Shown here: piece by piece, positions 45,590 to 53,314 of the stretch | Layout: each line of letters opens with the position of its first letter | Position numbering within the stretch: the stretch's first letter is position 1 | Assembly: GCA_028278345.1 (NCBI GenBank) | Contig: JANQEL010000048.1 | Span: 1-64,000, forward strand | Direction of reading: 5' to 3' | Origin: Myxococcota bacterium | Lineage (GTDB): Bacteria; Myxococcota_A; UBA9160; UBA4427 | DNA length: 64,000 nucleotides | Program-made: the position numbers and the translations under genes | The notes under the pieces: model-generated | Databases searched by the model: none | Seen by the model: only the letters and a program-made list of their open reading frames with translations | Told to the model about the DNA's origin: nothing

Positions 45590-46507
45590 ATGCAGCGACG
45601 CCAGATCGGACACACCCGGGGCGGTGTTCCCATCAACGCGTTCTATCTCGACAGCCCGAGCGGCGTGCGGGTGGTGCTCGCCGAGTACGGCGCGCGAGTC
45701 GTGTGCATCGAAGCGCCCGACCGCTTCGGCAAGACGGCGCGGATCTTCGGCGCTCGCGGTGAAGTCGACGGCGTCGAGGCGATCGCCGCCAACGCCGGAT
45801 GGGGCGCGACCCACTGCGCGATCGCAGGGCTCGCAGGCCAGGGGCCGGCGCAATCGGTCTGGTGGGGCGAAGCGCTCGGCGACGGGGTGCGCTTCCACTA
45901 CCGCAGCCCCGCCGGCGAAGACGGCCGCGAAGCCGAAGTCGGATGCAGTGTGGAGTACCGCCTGAACTCACACGGCACACTTCGCGTGGTCCACGGTGCC
46001 GCGATCGCCGCGGGCCACGCGAGCGGGCGCGCCGTGGCGATCGACCTGATCACACCCCTCGCCTTCCATCTCCAGGATCCCAACGCATCGTCGCGTCCGG
46101 TACACGAAGTGCAGATCGAGAGTCGCGAGATCGTCGAGTGCGATGCGGCTGGCACAGCGACCGGGCACCTGCGTCGCATCGAGGGAACCCCCGTCGATCG
46201 ATCCACCCGCGCCCGGGTCTCGACGAGCGCGAATGCGCTGCATCACTACGTGCTCGGAAGCCACGACGGCCCGGCGAGGCGGGTCGCGCGCTTGTGGGAC
46301 AAGGCCTCGGGTCGCCGCGTCGAGATCGCGACCACCCGCCCCGCCCTGCAATTCGAATCGACGAAGCGCCCCGACGACGGCGCGCCCGCGGTGGCACTCA
46401 CCCCCCGCAACTTCCCGGCCGCCGATTGCCATGCACACTTTCCTTCGCCATGGCTCGAGGGTGACACGCAAGCGACCACTTTCTATCGATTCGGACTCGA
46501 CGTCTGA
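45590..46507 (+). CDS. Aldose-1-epimerase-like (galactose mutarotase fold) protein, catalytic residues not conserved
   Basis: A 305-residue beta-rich protein. N-terminal LAEYGARVVCIEAPDRFGK (about 31-49) and C-terminal FPSPWLEGD...TTFYRF match the start and end of aldose epimerases. The usual NHxYFNL motif aligns with IDLITPLAFHL, which lacks the Asn-His pair, and the LEP[Q/E] segment before FPDA aligns with LTPRNFPAAD, so the general-base Glu is also absent. It probably binds a sugar without classical mutarotase activity, or has a changed mechanism. AGAGG at 45580-45584 precedes ATG 45590. Stands upstream of the cytochrome/VOC/EVE/DCC operon, 85 bp away. Confidence 0.65.
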   Translation: MQRRQIGHTRGGVPINAFYLDSPSGVRVVLAEYGARVVCIEAPDRFGKTARIFGARGEVDGVEAIAANAGWGATHCAIAGLAGQGPAQSVWWGEALGDGVRFHYRSPAGEDGREAEVGCSVEYRLNSHGTLRVVHGAAIAAGHASGRAVAIDLITPLAFHLQDPNASSRPVHEVQIESREIVECDAAGTATGHLRRIEGTPVDRSTRARVSTSANALHHYVLGSHDGPARRVARLWDKASGRRVEIATTRPALQFESTKRPDDGAPAVALTPRNFPAADCHAHFPSPWLEGDTQATTFYRFGLDV

Positions 46508-46592
46508 ACCCGCGGCGCAGCCTCGCTGCAGCGCTAAGCTGGGCCGCGCTTCAGCTCGCAAGAAGCGCCCGTCGTGCGAAGGAACCGTTGAA

Positions 46593-47075
46593 ATGCCCTC
46601 ACGCTCTGCCATCCACCCCCTCATCGCTCTCGCGCTCGCTTCGTCGATCGCGTGTTTCGCCATCGCCTGCGGCGGCGAGGAGCCCGCCGCGAAGCCCGAC
46701 CCGGGCAAACAGACCGACGAACCGACCGCCGGCACCGGCAACGAGCCCAGCGAACCCGCCGACCCGGGAAATGGCGAACCCGAAGAACCCGCGAGCGAAG
46801 AGCCGCAGGCTCCCGACCCCGAGGCCCTGGCTGCGCGAGGCAAGGCGGTCTACGTCGCGAACTGCATCGCGTGCCACCACACCGAACCCGGCCTCGACGG
46901 CGCCATCGGCCCCGCGGTGGCGGGGGCGTCGGCGGATCTCCTCGAATCGCGCATCATGCGCGCCGAATACCCCGAAGGCTACATACCCAAGCGCGACACC
47001 CAGCTGATGATCGCGATGCCCTACCTCGAATCCGACCTCGCGGCTCTCGCCGCGTTTCTGGCGCCCGGTTCGTAG
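46593..47075 (+). CDS. Exported monoheme cytochrome c, probable lipoprotein
   Basis: A 160-residue protein. The signal peptide has lipobox-like cysteines at 21 and 26. A 55-residue Pro/Glu-rich linker precedes a class I cytochrome c domain with CIACH at 91-95; Met142 (IAMPYL) is a candidate sixth heme ligand. The linker suggests tethering to a membrane with reach to partners. AAGGA precedes ATG 46593. It is first in a four-gene rightward group ending with the candidate selenoprotein, so a redox role for the group is reasonable but unproved. Confidence 0.85.
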   Translation: MPSRSAIHPLIALALASSIACFAIACGGEEPAAKPDPGKQTDEPTAGTGNEPSEPADPGNGEPEEPASEEPQAPDPEALAARGKAVYVANCIACHHTEPGLDGAIGPAVAGASADLLESRIMRAEYPEGYIPKRDTQLMIAMPYLESDLAALAAFLAPGS

Positions 47076-47123
47076 CCAGCGCACGATCATCACGACGACA
47101 CCCGAGCGATTGGGAGGATGACC

Positions 47124-47537
47124 ATGACCGCCGCCCTCACTCACGTCGCCCTCCACGTCAGCGCCTTCGATGCCTGCATCGGCTTCTACCAGGAGTATTG
47201 CGGCATGCAGATCTGCCATCGCCGCAGTGACGATCACTCGAAGGTCGCCTGGCTCGCCGAACCGGGACGCGAGAAGGAGTTCATCATCGTCGTGATCGAC
47301 GGTGGCAAGCCCGGCCAACTGCAGGCCGAGGACGACTTCTCCCATCTCGGCTTTGCAGTCGCGAGTGAGAACGAAGTCGACGCCCTCGCAGCCCGCGCCG
47401 AGAGCGAGGGCTGCCTCGTCTGGCCGCCGCGCAGGGAGCCCTACCCGGTTGGATACTATTGTGGCATTCGCGACCCCGACGGAAACATCGTCGAGTTCAG
47501 CTACGGTCAGCCGCTCGGTCCCGGCGCCCAGGACTGA
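47124..47537 (+). CDS. VOC superfamily (glyoxalase-like) protein
   Basis: A 137-residue protein with paired beta-alpha-beta-beta-beta units. LTHVALHV near the start and GNIVEFSYG near the end are typical strands with potential metal ligands His and Glu. FSHLGFAV in the middle supplies a further His. ATG 47124 is preferred over ATG 47118 since GGGAGG (47112-47117) is six bases upstream. Family members are dioxygenases, glyoxalases or resistance proteins; nothing distinguishes them here. Confidence 0.85.
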   Translation: MTAALTHVALHVSAFDACIGFYQEYCGMQICHRRSDDHSKVAWLAEPGREKEFIIVVIDGGKPGQLQAEDDFSHLGFAVASENEVDALAARAESEGCLVWPPRREPYPVGYYCGIRDPDGNIVEFSYGQPLGPGAQD

Positions 47538-47579
47538 ACCCCGTCGCGTCTTTTTTCCCGTCGCAACGCCGGAGTCTCC

Positions 47580-48014
47580 ATGCCCAAGACCTATTGGCTC
47601 GTGAAGTCCGAACCCTTCAAGTATTCGTGGGACGAGTTCGTGAAGGACGGTTGGACCTATTGGGATGGCGTGCGCAACTACGAGGCGCGCAACAACCTCG
47701 CCGCCATGAAGAGGGGTGAACTCGCCCTCTACTACCACTCGAACGAGGGCAAGGAAGTCGTGGGTGTCGCGCGCGTGATCGGCGAGTCCTATCAGGACCC
47801 GACCACCGACGACGACCGCTGGGTGGTCGTCGATTTCGAACCCGTCGTGGCGTTCGAAGAACCCGTGACCCTCAAGACCATCAAGGGTGACGACGCACTT
47901 TCGGAGATCTCTCTCATCAAGCGCTCGCGGCTTTCGGTCGTGCCGATCGAGAAGAAGGAATTCGATCGCATCCTGAAACTCGGCAAGACGAAGCTCCCGA
48001 AAGGCGCTGCGTGA
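47580..48014 (+). CDS. EVE domain-containing protein
   Basis: A 144-residue single-domain protein. N-terminal YWLVKSEP, WDGVRNYEARNNLAAMKRG (about 23-41), YYHSNEGKEVVGVARV and the C-terminal SLIKRSRLSVVPI segment match the EVE (PUA-like) family. These are thought to bind modified bases in DNA or RNA. The stop at 48012-48014 overlaps the GTG start of the DCC gene (GTGA). Its grouping with a VOC protein and a thiol-redox protein is not explained. Confidence 0.92.
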   Translation: MPKTYWLVKSEPFKYSWDEFVKDGWTYWDGVRNYEARNNLAAMKRGELALYYHSNEGKEVVGVARVIGESYQDPTTDDDRWVVVDFEPVVAFEEPVTLKTIKGDDALSEISLIKRSRLSVVPIEKKEFDRILKLGKTKLPKGAA

Positions 48015-48367
48015 GCGAAGCCGAACTCATCCTCTGGGACGGCGACTGCGGTTTCTGACGGCGCCTCGCCGCCTGGATCAGGCGGAAGGACGCAGCCGGG
48101 CGCTTCGACCCCCAGCCCTACCAGTCGGTCGCGAGCCCGCCGATGACACCCGAGCTCGCCGCCGCCTGCGCCGACGCCTTCCACGTGCTCTGCACTGACG
48201 GCCGTACGCTCCGTGCGGGACGCGCCGTGCTCTACGTGTTCGCCGGCCTCGGCTGGCGAAAAACCTCCGCCATCCTCTCGATTCCGCCGCTCATCTGGCT
48301 GGTCGAGATCGGCTACTGGGTCGTCGCCAACAACCGCCCGCTCTTCAATCGCCTGCTTTTTCGCTGA
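48011..48367 (+). CDS. DCC (DUF393) thiol-redox family protein with in-frame TGA at the second CxxC cysteine: candidate selenoprotein
   Basis: A 118-residue protein if TGA 48056-48058 is read as selenocysteine at position 16. GTG 48011 overlaps the EVE stop. The N-terminus is VSEAELILWDGDCGF, then TGA, then RRLAAWIRR; the DCC family has DGDCGFC here, so the motif becomes Cys13-Gly-Phe-Sec16. After TGA the frame stays open for 102 codons and keeps family features: HVLCTDG, RAGRAVLYVFAGLGW, LSIPPLIWLVEIGYWVVANNR and a basic LLFR end. A SECIS-like hairpin starts 10 nt after TGA. The family is thought to act as membrane-near thiol oxidoreductases. Alternatives are a nonsense mutation or a base-call error (TGC to TGA is one change). 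Confidence 0.72.
48059..48098 (+). promoter_or_regulatory. Candidate bacterial SECIS element
   Basis: Immediately after TGA, CCGCCTG (48069-48075) pairs perfectly with CAGGCGG (48079-48085), with GAT at the tip; CGGC (48059-48062) can pair with GCCG (48095-48098) as a lower stem. Seventeen nucleotides separate TGA from the apical loop, and the loop begins with G. Both features agree with the known rules for bacterial SECIS elements, which lie inside the coding region and bind SelB. Confidence 0.65.
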
Positions 48368-48405
48368 TTTCGACCGTAAGTCAGCGGCAAAACGGGAGGT
48401 TTTCA

Positions 48406-48419
48406 GCCCAAAATTGGGC
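48406..48419. promoter_or_regulatory. 14-bp perfect palindrome upstream of sigma-54 promoter
   Basis: GCCCAA-AA-TTGGGC is perfectly symmetric and lies 122 bp before the sigma-54 -24 element. Other dyads follow (TTTCCG-CGA-CGGAAA at 48426-48440; TTTCC/GGAAA around 48465-48483). Position suits an enhancer-binding-protein site; the 48426-48440 dyad could instead terminate the DCC transcript. Confidence 0.4.
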
Positions 48420-48540
48420 AAAGCCTTTCCGCGACGGAAAACTCGTTCCTATATGGAGAACAGGTTTTCCGGGCATTTGGAAAGAGTTTTCTTGCCCCGT
48501 TGAAACCCGCTCTGACGCCGAATTGATGCCGCTTTCGGGA

Positions 48541-48556
48541 TGGCACGCGTCTTGCT
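48541..48556 (+). promoter_or_regulatory. Sigma-54 promoter (-24/-12)
   Basis: TGGCACGCGTCTTGCT matches the sigma-54 consensus TGGCACG-N4-TTGC[A/T] at every specified position with correct GG-GC spacing. The predicted transcription start is about 48567, reading rightwards into the hairpin-rich noncoding region. Confidence 0.8.
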
Positions 48557-48566
48557 CTAAGGAAGG

Positions 48567-49363
48567 TCATGAAGGGAGGGAAACAGAGCGGGCAGAGAGC
48601 CAGCCAACTCCCCTCTTCGTTTGTCTGAATCCAAGTCGTAGAGCCAGTGGTTGCTTCCCAGATTGCAACCCGATTGGAGGGTCTGGAAGGTCAAGGGCAG
48701 AGCCATCCGAAATAGCAACGCTTCAACGTGTGGTGATCCCGAGCAAGGCTTCGCGAACTTCATGCGAGTGGCACACGCAACGAACGCTTCCCAGACGTTC
48801 ACGCGGTGACTGAAGTCCGGAGCCGGACAGGGATGTAGGTGGTAAGTGAAGCGAGCTTCCGTACGAATGGCGTGACATGGATTGTCGAAAGCAGTCGACG
48901 CAATCCCGCCAGGTATGGAACACGCTGATGACGAATACGCTGCCGATGCACCGAGCTGACCAGCCGCAATTCAAGCCGAAGCAGCACAAGCAGAAGCAGA
49001 AGCGGTCGACGCAGTAGAAGCAGCCATCGCCAACCACCACAGCAAGGGTTCACCCGGAGTGCTCGAAAGACTTCGCGTTCGCTGACTACGCGAAGTGAGA
49101 CGGGCACCCGCCGATGAAGGAGATCCGCCGATGTGGGCGGCGGATCGCCAGGCCGAGCCGGAGAGCCAGTCGCAAGACCGGGCCATGACTCGGCGAAGCC
49201 AAGGAAGGGCACGTTGACCAGGGGCGGTGCGATGAGGTCGGAAGGCACCGAACGCTGCCTGGGGAGGACGGTTTCATCATTGCGAGTGCACGACGAAACC
49301 GTCGTTCATGGATAACGAGGAGTACACACCTCGTGAGCCGTCCTCCCCCCTTCCTTTCCTTTC
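48567..49363 (+). ncRNA. Candidate large structured noncoding RNA (about 780-800 nt)
   Basis: Between the sigma-54 promoter and a terminator-like structure there is no ORF with family features or neighbour-like codon use. The plus strand is full of pairings: GGTTGC/GCAACC (48649-48654 with 48665-48670), GTCCGG/CCGGAC (48815-48828), a nested stem TTCCGTAC...TGGCG...GGATTG with CAATCC-CGCCA...GTATGGAA (48857-48920, 19 pairs including one G-U), ACTTCGCG/CGCGAAGT (49070-49096), GATCCGCC/GGCGGATC (49122-49146) and the final multibranch (49261-49348). It lacks signatures of RNase P, tmRNA, 6S or group I/II introns that I could recognise. A long 5' leader of the next gene is another possibility, but the 3' structure argues for termination. 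Confidence 0.5.
49261..49363 (+). terminator. Multibranched terminator-like hairpin with pyrimidine tail
   Basis: GGGGAGGACGG (49261-49271) pairs with CCGTCCTCCCC (49338-49348), 11 perfect pairs. Inside are ACGGTTTC/GAAACCGT, which shares bases with the outer stem and could be an alternative fold, and ACGAGG/CCTCGT (49315-49334). A C/T-only run of about 16 bases follows. It likely ends the candidate RNA. Confidence 0.6.
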
Positions 49364-49712
49364 AAACCCAGACGGATTCAAAGGCCCGGACGAGCACGAC
49401 GTGTGCGCGGGCGCGGCGACTCCTACTCGACGCCACTGCCACAGTCACTTCCATCCGCTCCGCGATCCGCTCAGCTCAACACGCTCGCGGCCCACGCACA
49501 TGTGCAGGGTTCGGTGAAGACGCCCATGGGCTTTAGGGATTTCCACCGAGGCCCGGAGAAAACGCCGGGCGCGGCCGTGGGGGGAATATCCCGGCAGACG
49601 CGAACACCGGTGTTGTTCACGCCGTCGAAACCTGCCGATACGGCGAGGGGACGATCCTGTAGAGTCCGCCGCCCCGAATTTCCCTGCTGAATCGCTCGCG
49701 GAGAGAGAATCC
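49364..49712. other. 349-bp intergenic region before the beta-propeller gene
   Basis: No gene recognised; small ORFs on both strands have no family resemblance. The only distinct element is a 12-bp perfect palindrome AACACCGGTGTT at 49603-49614, about 100 bp before the next start, which may be a regulator site for that gene. No clear -35/-10 pair was identified. Confidence 0.4.
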
Positions 49713-50927
49713 ATGCACGACACCAGAGCACGCCGAACCCGGTCGATCCGACGCCCTGCCCCGGCCTTCTCTTCTTTCGTCTATCTGGTAGTCGCATGGC
49801 TCGGCGGCACCGCGCCAGACGTGGCTCTCGCCTCGGATGCCCTCTCGGGAAAGCCCTCCGAAGGCCTCGTCTTCTCGGTGCAGAGCGGCGACGAAGGACA
49901 GGGCCTCGATCTGTGGCGCGCGCGCATCTCGGACGGCGCTCTGCAACGCCTGTCGATCACGGACGAACTCGACGAACGCTGGCCACGCTGGTCGCAAGAG
50001 GCAGGGCTGATCGCCTTCCTGCAACGCAACCTCACGGGTTTGATGAGCAGCACCATCATGCTGCTCGATCCCGAATCCGGAGAGCGCCGCAACGTACGAG
50101 CCAACCCCGACCTGTCCCAGCGCTCCCACGCCTGGTCTCCCGATGGGAGATTCGTCGCTCACACCTTCCGCGTGCCGCCCACCAGCGCCAAGGAGAAGAC
50201 CAACGCCGGAACCGCGGTGGTCGACATCGCGAAGGGCGAACGCGAGATCGTTTCCGAATCGGAAGAAGTCGGCTACCGCATGCAGAGTCTCGCCTACGCG
50301 CACGATGGCACCCGCATCGTCGGCCACGGGCGCAACCCGACGCTTTCGACCGACGACAAGATGTGGTTGCTCACCCCGGGAAAGAGACCGAAGGCCGTTC
50401 CGGGCATTCCGCGCGGCGTCTACGACTCCCCGACCTTCACCCCCGACAACAAGGCGATCCTCTTCGACTACCGACAGGTTCGGGGAAATCCGCGCGATCT
50501 CATGCGCATCGAGTTGGGCCCGGGCAAACGCGCGAAGCGCATCGCGAGCACTGCGCGTTCCGACGATCACTCGGCGGTGGTCTCCCCCGCGCGCAACGAG
50601 ATGGTGATCGTGACCGACATCGTGGGCAACGACAATCTCGCGCTCGTCGATCTCGAGACCGGCAAGAAGAAGTACCTCACGAAAGACCTCGTACGCGTCG
50701 CGACGAGCCCCGTGTGGTCGCCTGATGGCGAACGCATCGCCTACGTCTCGATCCCGAACCGGCTCCACGAGAAGTCGGAGAAGAAGTTCGACCAGTACCG
50801 GGTGCACGTGATCGATCGCACGGGCAAGCAGCTCTTCGAGGCCACGGGCACGATGCCGAGCTTCATGCCGCCGTGGAAGGGCAACCAGCCGGTCGCATCC
50901 TTCGCGAAGTCGGAAGGCCAGAAGTAG
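49713..50927 (+). CDS. Exported TolB-like beta-propeller (PD40 repeat) protein
   Basis: A 404-residue protein. The Arg-rich N-terminus with a hydrophobic stretch (about 17-40) is a signal peptide or anchor. The rest contains PD40 propeller blades, each with a WSxDGxxIA-type turn: RWSQEAGLIAF, AWSPDGRFVAH, AYAHDGTRIVG, TFTPDNKAILF, VVSPARNEMVI and VWSPDGERIAY. GAGAGA precedes ATG 49713. Such propellers bind proteins or peptidoglycan-linked partners (TolB) or act as oligopeptidase-like accessory domains; no catalytic domain is attached. Convergent with the thiolase-like gene, 11 bp apart. Confidence 0.85.
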   Translation: MHDTRARRTRSIRRPAPAFSSFVYLVVAWLGGTAPDVALASDALSGKPSEGLVFSVQSGDEGQGLDLWRARISDGALQRLSITDELDERWPRWSQEAGLIAFLQRNLTGLMSSTIMLLDPESGERRNVRANPDLSQRSHAWSPDGRFVAHTFRVPPTSAKEKTNAGTAVVDIAKGEREIVSESEEVGYRMQSLAYAHDGTRIVGHGRNPTLSTDDKMWLLTPGKRPKAVPGIPRGVYDSPTFTPDNKAILFDYRQVRGNPRDLMRIELGPGKRAKRIASTARSDDHSAVVSPARNEMVIVTDIVGNDNLALVDLETGKKKYLTKDLVRVATSPVWSPDGERIAYVSIPNRLHEKSEKKFDQYRVHVIDRTGKQLFEATGTMPSFMPPWKGNQPVASFAKSEGQK

Positions 50928-50937
50928 GTCGAGGGGG

Positions 50938-52431
50938 CTAGCTCGCCGTGAGGATGTTCACCGTCCCGCGGCCGGTGTCTTCGCCCACGCTGACCTTCAC
51001 GCTTCGCCCCACCCACTCCTCGCGTTGCATGGCGGCGAGGAGTTCGGGATCGATCGCGTTCGCGTAGCAGCGCGCGCCATTCGGCAGATCGCAGATCGCC
51101 AGGGCGCGCACCGGCCCTTCGCGATTCCAAAGCACGCTGTAGGCCGCGATCGTGGCCGGCCCGTTCGCCTGGGACTCGATCTCTCGCACCCCGTCGGCGT
51201 CGACCCGCGCCTGGGCGGCCGCTTCGTCGGGCAGCTCGAACGCACCCGGCGTGGCGGAGTAGATGCCGTAGACGTGCTTCTCCATGTGCATGCCGACACC
51301 GCTCACCATGCCGACATCTTCGGGGCGCTCGCGCAGTCGCTCGACCATCGTTGCGATCGAGTGGGTGACGTAGCCATTGCCCGGTCCGCCGAAGAAGGGG
51401 AGCCCCCCGGTCACCGTGAGCGGTCGCGTATCGTCCGCGCTCAGGCCCAGGGCGTCGAGGGCAAAGTTCACGCTGCTCGCGAAGCAGCTGTAGAGATCGA
51501 AGTGGGTGATGCCGTCGATGTCGATCCCCGCGCAGCGCATCGCCTCCCGCGATGCCTCCTCCATACCGCGCGAGCGCCACAGATCGTGGCGTGCCGCGAT
51601 CCAGGCGGGGTCGTTCGCCGAGCAGAACCCGCGCAGGGTGACGCGACGATCCTTCGGTATTCCCAGCGCATCCGCCTTGCCATGGCTCGTGAGCAGCAGG
51701 GCCGCCCCCATGTCGACGTCCATGATCGCCACCATGTTCTTCGTATAGGGGTCGGAGATCATGCGGTTGCGCGGCGTCACCTCGATGAGTTCGCGCGTGG
51801 TGTGGGCGATCGGGAACCAGGACCTCTCGTTGTTCGCCGCGACCCCGGTGAGCCGCGCCAGGAGCTCGCCGTCGCGCTGGCGGTTCTCCTGGGGGGTGAG
51901 GCCGAGGTGGGCGCGCCGCGCCACGTCGAAGATCGCGAAGCTGAGATACGCCTGGAAGATGTCGTGGGCGACCTCGGTGGGATGCAGATCCATCTTCACC
52001 CGACTGTGCGGGTGGCCCTCCATCGGATGGCTCCAGGCGGGCTTGCTGCCGCGCTTGCGCATGCGCTTCGCGGTGGCGAGGACTTCGGCGCTCACGACCA
52101 GCGCCATCTCGCGGCGGCCTTCGAAGATGTCGCGCGCGGCCGTGTTCACCATGCGCTGGGGCGTCGTACCGCTGATGCCCGAGTAGGCGCGATCGCCGTC
52201 CTTCAGCTCCAGGAGCTTGGCCAAGCGCGCCGGCGGGTCGTCGTACTGCCAGGCCATCGGATAGACGACCTGAAGCGAATCGACGGCGTCGAGTACCTCG
52301 CGGCCGCCACTGTCGCGCGCGGCCTCGCGCGCCATGGCGGCCCACACCTGAAGGGGTTCGGGGGCGTCTCCGTCGGCCTCGCGCCAGGTCTTCTGTGCAA
52401 CGCCCACGATGCACGGCGTGTTCGGATTCAT
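50938..52431 (-). CDS. Thiolase-fold protein lacking the nucleophilic cysteine (SCP2-thiolase-like)
   Basis: A 497-residue thiolase-superfamily protein. The N-terminus CIVGVAQKTW and SGTTPQRMVN segment (about 84-93) take the place of the catalytic-Cys loop, but the nucleophile Cys is absent. C-terminal GGLPFFGGPGNGYVTHSIA (about 329-347) is typical of the long acetyl-CoA acetyltransferase-like group found with lipid metabolism genes in actinobacteria and Proteobacteria. It may bind acyl-CoA without thiolysis or use another mechanism. ATG 52431 overlaps the enoyl-CoA hydratase stop (ATGA), so the two are co-translated and probably work on one acyl-CoA. Confidence 0.8.
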   Translation of the reverse strand: MNPNTPCIVGVAQKTWREADGDAPEPLQVWAAMAREAARDSGGREVLDAVDSLQVVYPMAWQYDDPPARLAKLLELKDGDRAYSGISGTTPQRMVNTAARDIFEGRREMALVVSAEVLATAKRMRKRGSKPAWSHPMEGHPHSRVKMDLHPTEVAHDIFQAYLSFAIFDVARRAHLGLTPQENRQRDGELLARLTGVAANNERSWFPIAHTTRELIEVTPRNRMISDPYTKNMVAIMDVDMGAALLLTSHGKADALGIPKDRRVTLRGFCSANDPAWIAARHDLWRSRGMEEASREAMRCAGIDIDGITHFDLYSCFASSVNFALDALGLSADDTRPLTVTGGLPFFGGPGNGYVTHSIATMVERLRERPEDVGMVSGVGMHMEKHVYGIYSATPGAFELPDEAAAQARVDADGVREIESQANGPATIAAYSVLWNREGPVRALAICDLPNGARCYANAIDPELLAAMQREEWVGRSVKVSVGEDTGRGTVNILTAS

Positions 52432-53240
52432 CAGCGGGCCTGCCATTTCGGTTCGCGCTTCTCGGCGAACGCCTTGGGTCCTTCCTTCGCGTCTTCGGTC
52501 TGGAAGACCTTGCTCGCGATCTTGCTCTCGAGCTTGAGCGCCTCGTCGTATTCGAGGGCGAGTCCGCGCAACACGCTCTCCTTCGTCGCCTGCACGGCGA
52601 GCGGCGCGTTCGCGCTGATGCGATCCGCCCACTCGAAGGCGCGATCCATCAACTGCTCTTCGGCCACGATTTCGTTCAAGAGCCCCAGTTCGAGGGCACG
52701 CTCGGCCGGGAAGCGTTCGGCCGTGAGCAGGAACTCCATCGCAGCGGGAAAGGGAAGCTGGCGCGGCAGGCGCACTGTCGTGCCCCCGCCGGCGAACAAG
52801 CCGCGCTTCGGCTCCATCACCCCGAAGCTCGCGTTGGGAGTGGCGATGCGGATGTCGACTCCGCCGAGCATCTCCATGCCGCCGGCCACGCACGGCCCGT
52901 TCACCGCGGCGATGATCGGCTTGTAGAGCTTCGTTCCGCGCAACACCGCGTGAAGGCTATCGCTGAGGCGACAGCCGTCGATCTCGTCGACGCCACCGGC
53001 GGCGATCTCCTTCTGGAGCTTCGTCACCTGGGGAATGAAGGTCTTGAGATCGGCGCCGCTCATGAAGTTGCGGTCGACGCCGGTCACCACGGCGACCCAC
53101 AACTCGTCGTCTTCGTCGAAGCGCCGCCACGCCGCCGCGAGATCGCGGAAGTGGATCATGTCGAGGGCGTTCTTCGTCTCGGGCCGATCGATCGTGATCA
53201 ACGCCGTATGACGATGCTCGGTCGCGAAGTGGATGGGCAT
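52431..53240 (-). CDS. Enoyl-CoA hydratase/isomerase family protein
   Basis: A 269-residue crotonase. Oxyanion-hole segments are FMSGADLKTF (about 58-67) and VNGPCVAGGMEMLGG (about 106-120). The region FGVMEPKRGLFAGGGTT (about 131-147) lies where the catalytic Glu residues of true hydratases sit; Glu at MEPKRG is present. The longer loop with QKEIAAGGVDEIDG (about 75-88) is a subfamily feature. Translationally coupled to the following thiolase-like gene. General acyl-CoA hydration or isomerisation; substrate unknown. Confidence 0.88.
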   Translation of the reverse strand: MPIHFATEHRHTALITIDRPETKNALDMIHFRDLAAAWRRFDEDDELWVAVVTGVDRNFMSGADLKTFIPQVTKLQKEIAAGGVDEIDGCRLSDSLHAVLRGTKLYKPIIAAVNGPCVAGGMEMLGGVDIRIATPNASFGVMEPKRGLFAGGGTTVRLPRQLPFPAAMEFLLTAERFPAERALELGLLNEIVAEEQLMDRAFEWADRISANAPLAVQATKESVLRGLALEYDEALKLESKIASKVFQTEDAKEGPKAFAEKREPKWQAR

Positions 53241-53314
53241 GCTCTCGGGATCTCCTCGAAGCGCGAAGCTTAGGAGATTTCGGGAGCGGCCAGAGAATCG
53301 CGAGCTTGCGCCAG

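Noticed and set aside
48143..48367. DCC gene annotated only from an internal ATG after the TGA
   Set aside because: This start would remove the DGDC redox motif and the translational coupling; the upstream GTG frame with TGA recoding keeps the full family domain.
48799..49248. 149-residue minus-strand ORF in the candidate RNA locus
   Set aside because: Low-complexity Leu/Arg runs, no ribosome site, no recognised fold, and the sequence is better explained by RNA helices on the plus strand.
48567..49363. tmRNA, RNase P RNA or group II intron
   Set aside because: A short Ala/Glu-rich reading stretch near 48975-49080 recalled a tmRNA tag, but no tRNA-like ends, no ALAA-type tag, no RNase P conserved core and no domain V hairpin were found.
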